The notes: a model not told the origin generated them from the sequence alone. DNA of 64,000 nt from Gnetum montanum (GCA_015680685.1 MNCI01028772.1:37170-101169); one strand, 5' to 3'; shown: positions 8,887 through 21,732, counted from the first letter of the stretch. Numbers and translations: made by a program.

Positions 8887-11694
8887 ATGGCACCCAAACC
8901 AAGGCACCTAAGGGGCGAAGGACCATCACAACCAAGAGACAAGCACCCACGAATGGGAAGAGGATGAAGCATGCAATAACCAAAGCACGTAGAGAGCTCT
9001 CATGCAACTGGCCCCCTCTGCGAAGGACCTGATGTGGAATCTGTCAATCAGATTTCTGAAGAGAAGTTTCCCAGTGAGCAATTGCAGGGAGATGAAACTC
9101 TGGGGATAGCACCAAGGCTTGAAGTCACCCTGACCCAAGCCTATCTTAATGCTATCAAGCCACAAGAAGTGTAACGGATGGTCCTTTAAGAGCTAAAATT
9201 TGGGCCATTTCTTGAAAATGCACCAGAAGATGTGAGACTCCAATTACAAAGTTCTCCTATGTGGCCGATCATCAGAACCAGTGGTGAATGGTACTTAGGA
9301 GAAACCTATTTCTTCTGGACGAATCAGAAACCGGGGTTTAGAGTAAGGATTAAGGAAATTTATGTTTCTTACTCTGCAGAGGCAATAGCGTAAGCTCTGG
9401 GGTTGCCAGAGACTGAAGTAGATGTGGCAGAGATTCCAAAACAAGTAGACCCTGAGGTGAAAGGGGAGTGGATTCAGTAGTGTTATGGGGTAGATCGCAA
9501 GGAGTTTGGCACCTTAACCACCGCAGAGAGGGTGTACTCAAAGATCGCGTCTTACCATCTAAATCCAACAGTAAGACCTAGTAAAATCATGGCCTTCTCT
9601 GCTCATGCCTAAGCTTCCTTGAGTGGAAAATTTCCAATGAGTCTTCCATAGTTGATATTCTTGAAAATCAAAAAAAGGTTCACTAAAAGTGAATGTGGAA
9701 GAAGGGCTCTCCCCTTCTCCTACCTAATCAAAAAATTGTGCAAATAGGTAGGGATAACACGTTACACAAACAACACACTCTAACACCCCACGATTGCCTC
9801 ATGGAATGAAATGATGAAAGAAAGGACTCCCGCCACCACACAGATGGAGGAAAAGCAACAACCACCTCCACCACCTGCACAAGCAACAAGGTTGAGTTCG
9901 TAAATCATTGTAGAACATATCTGCAAAATCTGACAAACGCTCTTAAGCCAGTAAGAGCAATCTGGCAGAACTAGTGGAGGGGAAGACCCTTCGGTTTATT
10001 GTCCTACAATGAGCCACTTGGAGCAAGTGGCTCGATTTGTTAGTTTGTTAGAAAGAGCAGTGTCGATGTTCTCTGCCGCCCGAACACATGTGCCAACCAG
10101 AATAGATCCAAGCATATGAGAGGTAACAATATCAACCCAATAGTTATTTCCTGAAATTTTAGGGGATGCTGCTACCTTCTCGGTATGCTTGGAAGATGGT
10201 GAAGGGGTGACAGTCCTGGTGATGCAGCACCAAGGACAGGAGGTTGTGATCGAAGTGGTTGCTGATATAATTGCTATAGTTCTCAATGCATTGGTGGTGC
10301 CTGTACTAGATGTACATGGGCTTCAAGATGTACAAATTTCTATCAGAACTTCATGTAGTAGGATTGACGTAGCCCAACATGAAGAACTGTTGGACCGACT
10401 AGTAGGGACTGGGAAATTGCTTCTGGATGTCTTTGATCTTCTAGATAATATCACTGCAACCCAGTTGGAGCTGCTTTCGGCAAGGGGCAAGAGGCTTTTT
10501 TTGAAAGGGAAACTTGAAGTTGCTCAAGCCACTTGTTAACGCTTGGCAGTAGAAGTCACCCAGTTAAGAGCCCAACTTGTTGATCCATCTCTTCTCAACT
10601 GTGAGCTCACTAGAGATGAAGCTTTTCAATAGCTTTAGGTCAAACTTCAAATAGTTGAGGATGAGTGAGAGTCGAAAATCTTTGATAAGGCCTTGGTAGA
10701 AGCTCAAACATATCATTTAGACAAGGACTTAGTAGAGGTTCGCCAAGAGAATGTTAGGTTGACCATGGAGGTTCATCGCCTGTGTAATGTTGGTGTTGAA
10801 AATGAGCACATAAAAAAATTTATTCACCAATAGCAGGAAGAGCTAGTCAGGGTGAGTGCTGATGTGAGAAGGTTGGGTACTGAGAACTTAAATTTGTCCA
10901 TGGAGGAGGTTCGAGCTTTGCGATAGAAATATGCCATCGAAATTACCTCTTGGAAGAACGAAGCCTCGAAATTTGAAAAAATCAAGAATCATTACAGGGA
11001 CCAAGTGGGGTTGCAAAAGTAAGTCAATGAAAAGCAGATTCAAGTTGCAAAAGCTAAAATGAACCAAGTGTTCTTGTAGCTTTGAGAGGGAGGTGAGGTA
11101 TGGCAACCTATCTTTGATGGGTTGAATGCCTATGATCAAGTTGAAATCCACCTCAAGGAGCTACAGATTGAAGAGATGATAGAATATATGGAGCTTGCTA
11201 ACCTTCATTATGCAAACTTGGCTATGCTTACAGCTGGGAGACCACAGTCCAACCTAGAGAAATAAGTGGCCACATCATATTCTTTATATGAGGGAGAGTT
11301 CCAAGTGCACAAAGTGACAAAGTAGAAATTGGAAACAACAAGCGTGGAACTCAAGGTTCTCCACATGAGTTTTGAAGGATAGTGTGCAGTCACGGAGAAC
11401 TTGGCCCCGCGAATGAATGACTACCAACAGCTGCAGACGTCAAGTCGAGCATTTGAAATTCAATGAAAATAGTTCATAGCTTGGTTCGTCAATTTGAAAG
11501 AACTCCTTCCTGTGCTACCATGCCCTTGGGAAGTTCCTGTTCCAGCACACATTGGTGAAGCCGCCTGGACAGTGAACGATCCTAGAAGCAAGGAGAAAAA
11601 AATGAGGACCCTTTTGGAGGCTTTCCAATTGCCTCCAAAAGTTACAGCTGTGGTGGGGCAGCCATCATTCATGCCACCACATCACATGGGCTAG
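8887..11694 (+). pseudogene. ORF3 of element A: coiled-coil protein of unknown function
   Basis: A third ORF after pol, in the same orientation, at the place where Athila-type elements carry an env-like ORF. The start at 8887 follows the putative splice acceptor and is shared with E. The first ~60 residues are basic. Residues ~90-290 (GEWYLGETYFFW, VRIKEIYVSYSAEAIA, FPMSLP, then SYLIKKLC) resemble the putative plant transposon protein domain seen in Athila ORFs; I judge this from memory of its pattern. A Pro/Gln-rich stretch follows, then a long heptad-rich coiled coil (about 10380-11480), and a conserved C-terminal box (PAHIGEAAWTVNDPRSKEKK, then LLEAFQLPPKV). I see no signal peptide or membrane segment, so an envelope role is not supported. 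About 15 stops, mainly from CAG or CAA. Confidence 0.7.
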
Positions 11695-11970
11695 AGGCTG
11701 GTGAAGGGTCGTTGGAACCATCACTGCCAGGAACGGTGTGATCTTCCTCGATAATTTTTGCATCCTTCTACACGATAGAGACTCCAGGACTAGTAGGATC
11801 AATGTTGTCGCTGAACACCACCATTTTTGTAATTTGTCCTTATCTATACACTCAGGAACTTGGTAAAATTGATGTTGTGTCATGTGTGTATGTGTGTCAT
11901 GTGAGTTGTAAATAAAAGTCCATACTTCCCAAATTGTAAGAGGAACTCAAGGACGAGTTTTTACTCAGTT
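11695..11970 (+). other. 3' untranslated region of element A
   Basis: Lies between the ORF3 stop and the PPT. It ends in GGACGAGTTTTTACTCAG; B, C and E have equivalents (GAACTCATCCTCGAA-like on the plus strand), so this 3' edge is conserved. Confidence 0.6.
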
Positions 11971-11979
11971 GTGGGGGTA
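11971..11979 (+). promoter_or_regulatory. Polypurine tract of element A
   Basis: GTGGGGGTA directly before the LTR start TGATGAAG. It would prime plus-strand cDNA. Nearly the same sequence precedes the B LTR (13672-13680, complement); decayed versions precede those of C and E. Confidence 0.85.
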
Positions 11980-12856
11980 TGATGAAGTGTTAGTTGGTCA
12001 CTGCATCTACTAGGTAGTGTATACACGACCCTGTTGATGCGGCCCCGTCGACACATCCTTCCTTGCATCGACGTGGCCCCGTTTACGTGGTGCCTTTTGT
12101 GGCCTATAAATAAGAGGGCTTTCGCCCCTCTTAGGATCTTTTTGAGTAGTTGTAGTGAAGCCGTTGCAATTTGTTTCCATAGGAGTTAGATTATTTTCCC
12201 AAGTGCATGCTTGCAGTGTGATGCTTGTAATTGTACGACATCTTTATTCGAGTGTGACGTACTTGGACATGCACATGATTGGCAATAAAGATCGAGATTA
12301 CTTCATCATTGCAACATTCACTTAGTTTTAATTATTTAATTATTATTGTTAATTGTTATTTTTATTTATTATTTTATTAGTTAATATTTATTTACCATCA
12401 TTTACTATTCTTGTTGTTAACTGCAGAATGAGTATGACTTAATCACGAGCATTTAAGTGTGACTACTTGGTAACCCAGTAGTGTACGTAGGATCTATGCT
12501 TGGTAATCCCAATAGTAGTCGTGCACGAGGTCCAAGATGTGTAAGGATGACTAAGGAATGGATGCTCATCACACTTAGGCTAGCTTAGACTTCATTTTCT
12601 ATTGCTCATTAGTTTAATTAAGATTATTTTCAATTGTTTCTAGGAGTAGCACTAGTTTAGGATCACATCGTACACCTCAATCTGGACTAAACCATACGTG
12701 ATAAAGTAAATACTAGTCTAGGTGGGAAGATAGCAAACTGCGATCAACGTGTAACTATCTAGATACCACAACTAGCCTATCCACATAGTTTGACCAGATT
12801 GTGCGTGAATGCTCATATTTGTATGGTTGAGTGTAGGGGTACCTCACCACTCATCA
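11980..12856 (+). repeat. 3' LTR of element A, 877 bp
   Basis: Starts TGATGA and ends TCATCA. U3 carries GGCCCCGT repeats at 12041-12084 and a TATA box, CCTATAAATAAG, at 12103-12114, so transcription should start near 12135. The last 492 bases match the 5' LTR fragment. The next five bases, ATAGA (12857-12861), should be the target-site duplication; its partner lies outside the window. Confidence 0.93.
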
Positions 12857-13671
12857 ATAGACAATGTTGGTATGTTAATAGTTGAGTTAAGCTCATAATC
12901 ACTGTCTTCCCACGTGGAGCTAGTGAAGTCTAAGTGTATCATTTAGCTCATTGTGAGGCATATGATAGGTGATGTTGTAAGGCTTTAAATACTCCTAAGC
13001 ATAGCCATAATGAAAGGAAAGTAATTGCTAAGTCTAAGTGATATCAAGTAAGTAAATCTAGTCTAACTTATGCGATGAGTATCTATTCTTGATTTTTCGT
13101 ACACACCTTGGACTTTGTGTAATCCTTACTGGGCTACCAAGCATTCTGTTAGTAGGTGTACCAAGAAATAACACTATTGGGCTTACCAAAAGATTTAAAT
13201 GAAGTGCTCGAAATCCATTGTACTCATTCCACTTACTATAAACAAGTCAAAGTAAAGTGCTTTGGAAAGTAAAACATTAAGCTAGGAGACATGAAACATT
13301 ATTCTAAATAAAAATAGTAAACACTAAGTGGATGCTACAATGATGTAAAGTAATCTAGATCTTTATTTCCATTCGCAAACTATGCCCAAGTACAATTTGT
13401 TTGAATAAAGACTTTGTCAATTATTAGACATCACATTGCGGGCATTCACTTCTATTGCTAACATTACAAAATAAAATTGCAAGAGTTTTAGTAGAGTGTG
13501 GAATGAAACGTTAGCAGATCATGAACCTAAGTGTCGTATTTATAGGGTTGCACACATCCTAAGATATTATATCAACGATGATGTAGCATGGACTACAATA
13601 TTGTATTAATGACATTCTTGATTCAATATTGTTGGTACAATATTATTATGTATAAAAAATTGACTTCATCA
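12857..13671 (-). repeat. 3' LTR of element B, truncated by A
   Basis: On the plus strand it runs from sequence equivalent to about 85 bp inside E's LTR to the terminus TCATCA at 13666-13671. The anchor CTTCCCACGTGGAGCTAG is shared with E near 59250. TATA box (complement of CCCTATAAATACG) at 13535-13547. The missing end should lie upstream of element A, outside the window, if A inserted here. Confidence 0.88.
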
Positions 13672-13680
13672 TACCCCCAC
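13672..13680 (-). promoter_or_regulatory. Polypurine tract of element B
   Basis: TACCCCCAC on the plus strand, which is GTGGGGGTA on the minus strand, directly adjoining the LTR. Identical to A's PPT. Confidence 0.85.
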
Positions 13681-13859
13681 GATTGATTGGAAACTCATCC
13701 TCGAATTAAAAAAAAATGAGGATAGAGTCCCTTACAAAATTGGAAGGTAGATTCGACTATACATGACTAACAAAATGTTTACATAACTTTGAATGTTGTA
13801 GTGGTGTTTGTACAAAATTGACACAAGTCTATGACAAAACAAAAAAAAAATGGAATTGG

Positions 13860-16650
13860 CTTAGTGTAGATTTAGTCCCAGACAATGGTGTCTCTTCCAT
13901 CAATTGCTTCCCTTTATCATTAGGCCTCTTAAACTAGTACCTATTTAGCAATGCTTGAAGTTTCTCTTCCTTTTTTCCTGGGATAATGTACCATCCATAC
14001 CTATTGTGCAATGTGTGATGAAGCTAGTACATCCCATGAACATGGTAGTTGTAAGAACATTTGATTTTCTTTGATGTACCATGGTACAAACTACTATCTT
14101 TCCTCTTCAAATGCTTTGGCCATTTTTTGTAATTCCTAATAATTAGACATTCTCCTAGCTAGGTTGGCTACAACATCCTTTTGGCCTTGATAGCTCGCCT
14201 TAATTACTTTTTGAGTTTGCCACCTATAACTTTTGTAATGCATCCTTCCTATCTACAAACTCTTTCTTGTATAAAGCATATACAACAACAACTTATTTCT
14301 CTAGTTGATTTGTAGGCTTGCTTGTTGTCAACATGGCCAAGTTAGCATAACAAAGGTTAGCTAACCCCATGTATACTATGAGATCTTCGATCTGCAAGTC
14401 TTTATTCTTGATTTTCGCTTGGTGGACATGGGGTAGGCTATCCAAGATTGGCTAAAAACCTATATTTTGTGTTGAAATTGAATTGATATGACCTTTAGCC
14501 ATATGGATTTCTTTCTCATTGATCTGCTTGTACATGCCTACCTCATCACGGAAATGTTCTTTGAGCCTCTCATGCTTCTTAGCCTCATTTTTCCATGCAC
14601 TTATATCTATAGTAGATTTCTATCTTATCTCACAGACTTCCATCATTGACAAGGTTTCATTTTCTTTGGCTAAGCATCTCATGTCTTGGTTGATCCTCAT
14701 GAGTTGTTCTCTTAGTTGATGGATGTTTTATTTAAGAACATTTTTCTATTTTTCTACATTGGTCAACCTTGTGTTGTCTGCAACTAACTACTTATTCTTT
14801 GCTTGCAAGTAGCAAGTGCTTTAGCATGGGCATATGTCTAGGATTCTACTACTAAAGCATCCCATACTTCCTTTTCCCTCTTCCTTTCCATATGTAGGAT
14901 TTGATTAGCTAGCCTTTTCATATGTTTGGCTCTAAACTGTTCCAATTTGTCTAACACCACAAACTATGTAGGATCCTTTTTCTCTACCCTTAGAGTTGCA
15001 AGCTCTTTTTTCAATCTATGAACTTCGTATTTAACATGCTTCACCTTGGTTTCTATCATAACCAACTTACCCTTGGTGGCTATTAAATTAGACTGGATTG
15101 CAATGATATTGCTAGGGATATCAAAGAGATTTTTCATGATTTGGCTTGTTTGCAACAGTCCATCAAGTACATCTTCGTGATCTGCAGGAATCATTGAGGT
15201 ACTAGTTAACATTTATCTTTGGCTTCAAAAAGATCAACTAGTAGCACAAAAGAGACATTAAAAGATTCTTTAATGTGATCTGTGATCATTTTTGTGCCTC
15301 CCACTACATCTTGATGTTGCATTACCATAATTATGGCTCCTTGACATGTTTCTAGCATCACTTGGAATGATACTATGTTCCTTGATATTTGTTATGATCA
15401 TGTATCCCCTCCTCTTGACTACAATGAGAGTTATCCACTAGTAGGATTTGTGGAAATAGTGGGCCTAATTGCATTGTCTATGACCTTGTAAAGATTGGCC
15501 TCTTCACATGTTCACCAACTAATAGTCTCTAAAATTTGTTGTAGATGATTCATCGAAGGCTTGTGATCTTACGATGGCAGTGGTGGAATTTGTTGATGCT
15601 ATTCTTGCTATTTTTGTTGTTGCTACTACTTATTTTGTTGTTGACTACTAGGCCTAGCCTGTTGTTGCTAACTAGTAGCTAGAGTGCTCTTTCTAAATGT
15701 GGTGCCTGTAGTTCTCCTGGTGCTTGTTGATTGTTCCATCTGATCTTCCTTTGGAGGCACTTGTTTGAGAATTTCTACATATGAGGTGTTTTGAGATTTC
15801 TTAGGAATTTCATTAGTGTACCCTAGGATTCTACATAAGGCAAGAGAATAAAAGTGACATCTTCCCTACCTTTCTCTCCTCAAACTGCCTTTGAATCTCG
15901 AGGAAGTAGAGATGGACAATGTTTGCATTGAATTTTCCCATTAGAATGGTCCTTCCTATAGCTGCATAAGTTGATATTCTATTCAATCTCTTTGTGGTGA
16001 ACAAGTGATAGGTACCAATCTTAAAATAGATTTTTTCTTCTACAGTTAGCTCACTATAATCTTTGTCCTCTTCACCATATGTCCACTACAACCACAATTT
16101 TCTTGCATCAATGTCAAATCTAGTGGAGAGCTATGCCACCTTTGCCCCTCCATTGGGCACATTAATGGCTTTAGTAATCACCTTTACATAATAACATACT
16201 AAGACTCCTTCAATTTTGATTGTTGGGTCGGCCTACTTGTTGTGCCAAAATTGGTATGTCTTTCCTAAGTACCATTCTTCATTGTTTGTGATTTTAACCC
16301 ATAGTGGGGATGCTTGGAGTTGTGTCTTCATTGTTTTTGGAGAAAATTCCACAAATGGACCAAAATTTAGCTCCACAATAATCATGAACATAATCAATTT
16401 TTTCTAAATGGCTTGGAGGCATTCCAGTGACAACATGAGGAACTATCCTTACTTTGGTGCTTGTGGAAATTTTTCCTCCACTTAGGCAGATTACTCTATG
16501 GTAGGGGTTTGCTGATGAATGCTAAAACACTGTTCCTTTTGCTTTGCATGCTCTACCTATGAGGTTTGTTCCCTCATTCAACCTCTTCCAGAGTTGGTTT
16601 TTTTCTTATTGGCTGTAAAAGTCCACCTTCTTCACCTCTTTTTGGGGTAA
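13860..16650 (-). pseudogene. ORF3 of element B, degenerate
   Basis: Homologous to A's ORF3 in position, length and shape, and closer to E's. It begins at 16650 after GATTGTAG; the start codon has become ATT. The best-preserved stretch is the coiled coil (14964-15212: LIATKGKLVMIETKVKHVKY, then ELATLRVEKKD). The C-terminal box survives near 13900-14000 as WMVHYPRKKEEKLQALLNRY-like sequence. Long open stretches are few; stops and frameshifts are frequent. Function unknown. Confidence 0.65.
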
Positions 16651-17208
16651 TCTACAATCAACAAGGGATTGGAAATTATTAAAATTCTTACATTAATTCT
16701 TATTAACTCTTTCCTTACTTGTACCCTTAGCTAAATCAAGTTCTTGTCTCATTATGATTGCAAAGTTAGAAAAAATTTCAAAAAGAAACCCCCCTTAGGT
16801 ATTATTTCCCTTATAACCCTTCATAGTTATTAGTTTTGTTCTTATTTATGGCCTAAAATAGTTGGTATGGTATATTAAGAGGATTGTTTAAGTGTTTCTA
16901 TCCTTTATTTGATTAACAAATTATAGAATTCATATTATTTCCTTATACTTACCCTTTAAAATATCTTCTAGACATTAGAACTTTTTAGCTTAAATTTAAG
17001 TGATATCATTTTAAGTACCTCCTCCATGACTAAGTTTAGAGCTCTATGATCAATAGGATTCAAGAATTTAGGAAATTGGAGCTATGAGGACCAAGTTATG
17101 AGTGTTAGAAGTTAGGTTGTTAGAGCTCTTTTCTTGAAAGAAAAAATTGGCAAAAAGCTCTCTTCTTTAGAAAATGAGGAATGAAAAAATTTTGCTAACT
17201 CCTTCACA

Positions 17209-17300
17209 CTATATATACTATTTTATAAGCATGATATTATAGATCATATATTATAGATATGACATCGTAGGGCCTATGATATCACTGTGAAAATTTTCAA
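17209..17300 (-). promoter_or_regulatory. Putative internal promoter of ORF3 in B
   Basis: A TATA-like box (plus strand ATATATACTA, 17211-17220) lies about 560 bp upstream of ORF3, as in E. Beyond it is an AT-rich tract with GATATTATAG and GATATC elements. Similarity to B's own LTR U3 is weak, unlike in A and E. Confidence 0.4.
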
Positions 17301-18590
17301 TTTTTGCTTGGAAATTTCAAAGAAAAAATAAGTCAAATGGAATGTCTAGAAGATATGAAGCATGTCTAGAGGATCCTACACCATTAATGATGCATAATTT
17401 GTAAGAATTTGATGTATAGAGTTCATGGGAAAGGAATCTTAGGCAGCAAAATTTTACTAAGTGTTTTGGATGGATAAGAAATGGGTTATGAATTTTTGGT
17501 GTATGAACAGATGGATTAGATTACTAAGGGAAGTATTTATTGATGTGTATTTTTATAGAAGGCACAAGATGATGTCAAATTTCTTGCCAAGTATGAAATA
17601 AAAAAGTTATACAAGTGGATCCTTCCTAAAGCAAGGTCCAGCCATTAGTACCCTTGTATAACCACGTGTCAAAGTGTCCTTAGGAACTTAAGGAGTTGAA
17701 TGTAGCACCTTATTATCTAGCAAGACATACATGTTAGTATCACCATGTTGGAAAAATTATGCTATGCTACATAAAATCATAAGTTATGATTATTTGTATA
17801 ATGAGATGAGATGGATGTAGAAGGAATTGTAAAAATTGGGACATGAGGTGTCTTACCAAAGGCATAATGAATCCTTATGTTTTATTAGTGGTTAAAGTAA
17901 CCATTGGCCTTTTTGTCCAAGATTCAAACCAAGTCCAAACCACTTCTAGTGACATTGCATTACGTTACCTCTCAGATTCACACAATAAGACTATTNGTAC
18001 AAGGATATTATTATAACCTTAACAACATGATAGAACATACTGTAGTGGTCCAAGAGATTCCACAAATTCCCTTGATGTCACTCCCTTCACATTTCCCCTT
18101 GGTTATTCACTTTTCTATCTAGGCATAATGATTACATGTTTATTCTTAGTTTTATTAGAAAAATAATATCATTATGGCCATGTCAAGAACCTCTTATTGT
18201 TGAAATGAGTGGATGGATGCTGTGGTCTCATTGTAAAAAGAATCAAGTTCTTATGACTTGTTAACATAGAGAAATCTTCACCATATGGGACCACATCTTT
18301 CCTTATTCCTTGTGTGTTTTATTAACAATTCATACACATATGTACAAATAAAATGAAAGCAAAGTATGAAAAATTTTAAAAGATATTAAGAATGAGAAAG
18401 ATGAAAAGAATGAAAAATGTTGAAAGAATGAAAATCAGCAAGAATTGAAAAATGTCAAGAAAGTACAAAATTATTAAGAAATTGAAAAGGATAAAAGAAT
18501 GGGGAAAATGTATCAAGAAAGTAGAAAGATGAAAGAAATGGAAATTCAGGAAATTACCTATGTGTCTAGATAGACACCCCCACGACTATG
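17301..18590 (-). other. Spacer of element B between ORF3 promoter and integrase
   Basis: No gene seen. Its ORF3-proximal part (to about 17870) aligns with E's spacer. A purine-rich GAAAAATG-type low-complexity tract lies at about 18350-18540. A PPT-like GTGGGGGTGT (minus strand) is at 18574-18583, matching the place of the one in A. One base at 17996 is N. Confidence 0.55.
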
Positions 18591-19905
18591 ATGAGGACTA
18601 ACTATTCTGAAGAGAAAAAAATCTAAATATGTTTGGACTAATTAGGTAGATCCCTGGAGAATATTGGGATATTCATGATAAGGTTTGAATTACTGGATGT
18701 TGACAAGAATAAGCTTATGTGGATTAGATGGGTGATGAATGTCTAGGACATATGAAAGATAAGTTGATTGAAAAATGTACAGTTCTTCCCAAAGCATTTA
18801 AAATTTAGCCTTTTTTGGCACATGATTGGAATTACAGGGACCTTATCTCTTGGTTGCATTAACAATTATCTTATCCTTACATCATGCCTTTGTTTGGTGT
18901 AGTATTTATAGACCTTATTATTTATAAGTGCTAATAGCCTATTCTCATCTAAGAGATTTAGATTCATTAATCATTTATTTTGGGCTAAGCTCAAGTCTAG
19001 GTCAAGTTGAATGGCAATGTCAAGTTGAATGGCAATAGCTAAAGTTTGAAGCCCTGCTTGGATTGGTAGCATTGGTAATTTTTCATAAACTAGCTTATAT
19101 GGTGAATATCCAATAGGTAATTTCCATGATGTTCTATAGGCCCATAAAGCATCATTAAGTTTAGTGATCCAATCTTTTCTAAACCTACTAACTATCCTAG
19201 TCAATATTCTAGTGAGCTCACAGTTAGTAACCAATGTTTGACCATTAGCTTGGGGTTGATATGGTGTGGTTAACTTATGATTTACTCCTAATTGTTGCAT
19301 GACCTTTTTAAAGGTAGCACTAGTAAAATGAGTTTCATTATCTGATATAAGAATTCTAGGTACTCCCAATCTATTCATCACATTTTGTTGGAAGAATTTG
19401 GTAGTTGTTTTGGCTATGCAATCTCTCACTACAGCTACCTTAGCCCACTTAGTACAGTAATCCATGGTCAATGTAATGTATGATTTTCCATTTGACATAG
19501 GTGTTATGGGTTGCATAAAATCAATTCCTCAAACATTGAATGACCCTAACGGTTGTATCGATTGATGCGATGCTTCATTTATGGCCGTCATTCCTCCATC
19601 TCTTTGGCATCTTTTGCAAGACTGTGTAAAGTTATGGGTGTCTCTGAATAAGGTAGGCCAAAAGTAGCTTGCCATCATTAGTTTGAGTGCCATTCTACAT
19701 GCTACATAGTGGCCACCACATGGGCCTTCATGGACATCTTGTAAGACTTGTTATTGGTTACACTTTGGCATACACCATTTGACTAGCCCATATACACAAA
19801 TCTTATACAAATGTTCATCAAATTCCATGTATCTCTTTATTTTATGAAGGAATTACTCTCTTTACTTTTTGCTCCATTCAATGGGAAGTTCTTGCGTAGT
19901 CAAGT
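18591..19905 (-). pseudogene. Integrase of element B
   Basis: Best-preserved integrase in the window, open for 181 codons (18971-19516). The HHCC domain (HEGPCGGHYVACR, then SCKRC) lies upstream at about 19605-19740. The core has GIDFM with the first Asp kept, MDYCTKW, and SDNETHF with the second Asp kept, then NGQTLVTNCELTRIL, where Leu replaces the catalytic Glu of the usual [27 protein letters not shown] follows. A short duplication (AIQLDIAIQLD) is seen near the C-terminal end. The C-terminal region fades into the spacer. Confidence 0.9.
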
Positions 19906-21300
19906 AAGTAATGTAATCAAACATCCATGACTTCCCTGTTGATTCTACAACCATCACTATTTGGATAAATAGGTTTCATCAAGGAATGATTAGATACTAG
20001 TTCTATATGATCTTGGGAGTTCCATCTTAACCTTGACAAATGATCAGCTACAACATTTTCCATGCACTTTTTATCAATCATTGTACTGTCAAATTCTTGC
20101 AAAATCATGAGCCATCAAATCACTCTGGGACTTACTTTTGGATTGTTCATGAGAAAATGGATGGCATTGTAATAAATATGAATATAAATCTAATACCCTA
20201 GCACATAATATCAAAACTTTTCAAGTGCATACACCAAAACCATGGGCTCCTTTTGTGTTGTGATGTAGTTCAATTGTGCTCTAGTGATACTTTTGCTAGC
20301 ATAGTGTATATAGTAAGGTCTTTTCTGATCATCTAACTATGTCAATACTACATTAAGCACATAGTTGGAAGTATTTGTCATAATATGAAAAGGCCTAGAT
20401 CAATCTTGAGCTTGAAGGTTTGGTATGTAAGCAATTTTTTTTAGAGTTTTGAATGTCTTTTCACAAGCCTCTATCCATTCAAAGGGTGTATCCTTCTTTG
20501 TAAGGTCTACTATTGGTTTTGCAATCTTTGAGAAATTCTCAATGAACCTTTGATAGTATCCCATATGGCCTAAGAATGATTTTACATCTTCCACTATTTG
20601 TGGCATTTGAGTGATGTTTTGTATGACTCTTATCTTCTTAGGATCTACTTCTATTCCTTTTTGAGAAACTTTATGTCCCAATATGATCCGATTCTAGACA
20701 ATGAGATGACTTATTTGCTAATTGAGCTTGAGATTTGGTTCTACACCCCTACTCTAATTAGTCCAGTACTTGCTTGAAGTCTATCCCATAGGTTAAAAAA
20801 TCATCCATGAACACTTCAACATCATTTCCTATTTGGTTTTGGATGATACTAAGTATGAGTCTTTGGAATGTGATAGGTGCATTGCAAAGACTAAATGACA
20901 TCTCTTTGTAGGCAAACGTTTCCCATTGACCGGTGAACATTATCTTCTCTTGGTCCTAAGGCATTATGTGAATTTAATTATATCCACTATATCCATCTAG
21001 AAAACCATAGTACTCATGTCATGCAATAGTATCCAGGACTTGGTCAACAAATGATAGAGGAAAATGATCCTTAAATGTGGTAGAATGCAATAGTTAGAAG
21101 TTCATGCACACTTGCCACTTGCTTGCCTTCTTTGGAACTATCACACAAGAACTAATCCATTCACTATCCACAATGGGAGATATGAATATAGCCTTTAGTA
21201 ATTTTTCTAATTCCTACTTGACTACCTCTTTAAGCTTCAGATTAAGCCTCCTTTAGGGTTGACGTGCTAGTTTGACCATTGGATTGGTATATATCTAATG
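19906..21300 (-). pseudogene. pol: Reverse transcriptase and RNase H of element B
   Basis: Blocks in one orientation: FAYKEMSFSLCNAPITFQRL and FMDDFLTYG with an intact FMDD (20758-20940); MGHKVSQKGIEVDPKKIRVI and VKSFLGHMGYYQRFIENFSK (20400-20681); MILQEFDSTMIDKKCMENVV and VADHLSRLRW (19917-20108) at the RNase H-integrase junction. Broken between blocks by stops, many of them the complement of CAG-to-TAG. Confidence 0.9.
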
Positions 21301-21732
21301 TTGAAAAATTCTTGGATTAATACCCATGATCTCATCATAAGACCACGTGAATGCTTTTGGCCACTTCTTGACTACTTCCAGTAACTTCTTCTTCTAATCC
21401 TCATTTAGGTTAACATTTATTCTTACTAGCTTCTTATTATTTAAAAAAGCATATTCTAATGCTATCGGTAGGGCTTTTAGTTCTAACGATTCTAGCTCTA
21501 TAGTGTCTAAGATCTCTAAATGTCTCCAATTTATTTCTTCTTCTTGACTCATATGTGGGTAGGAGTTCCTTCTCCTTAACTATTCCAGCTTGTCAATTTC
21601 TTCTACATAGGCACTAAAAATCTAATTTGTTGGTTCCATATATTTTTTGGATTCAACTTTTGCATCTACCACTAGCCACTGGATGCCTTCTTGGTGAGTG
21701 GCCCCTGCATATAGATATTTCTACATGCACAT

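Larger units (their letters stand above)
1..12856 (+). mobile_element. Element A: Athila/Tat-branch Ty3/gypsy retrotransposon with ORF3
   Basis: Nearly complete LTR retrotransposon; only the first ~385 bp of its 5' LTR lie outside the window. Order on the plus strand: LTR, PBS, gag, protease, RT-RNase H, integrase, spacer, ORF3, PPT, LTR. Domain order with integrase last in pol places it in Ty3/gypsy. The tRNA-Asp-type PBS, the RT sequence (FMDD box, SFLGH motif) and the long pol N-terminal region fit the Athila/Tat branch. Expected full length is about 13.2 kb. The two LTRs differ by roughly 8% by eye, mostly transitions, so it is old. The 3' end abuts a truncated LTR of element B, so A appears inserted there. 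All reading frames are broken. Confidence 0.9.

Noticed and set aside
8887-11694. ORF3 as an envelope glycoprotein
   Set aside because: No signal peptide, transmembrane segment or cysteine pattern; the protein is coiled coil and basic regions.
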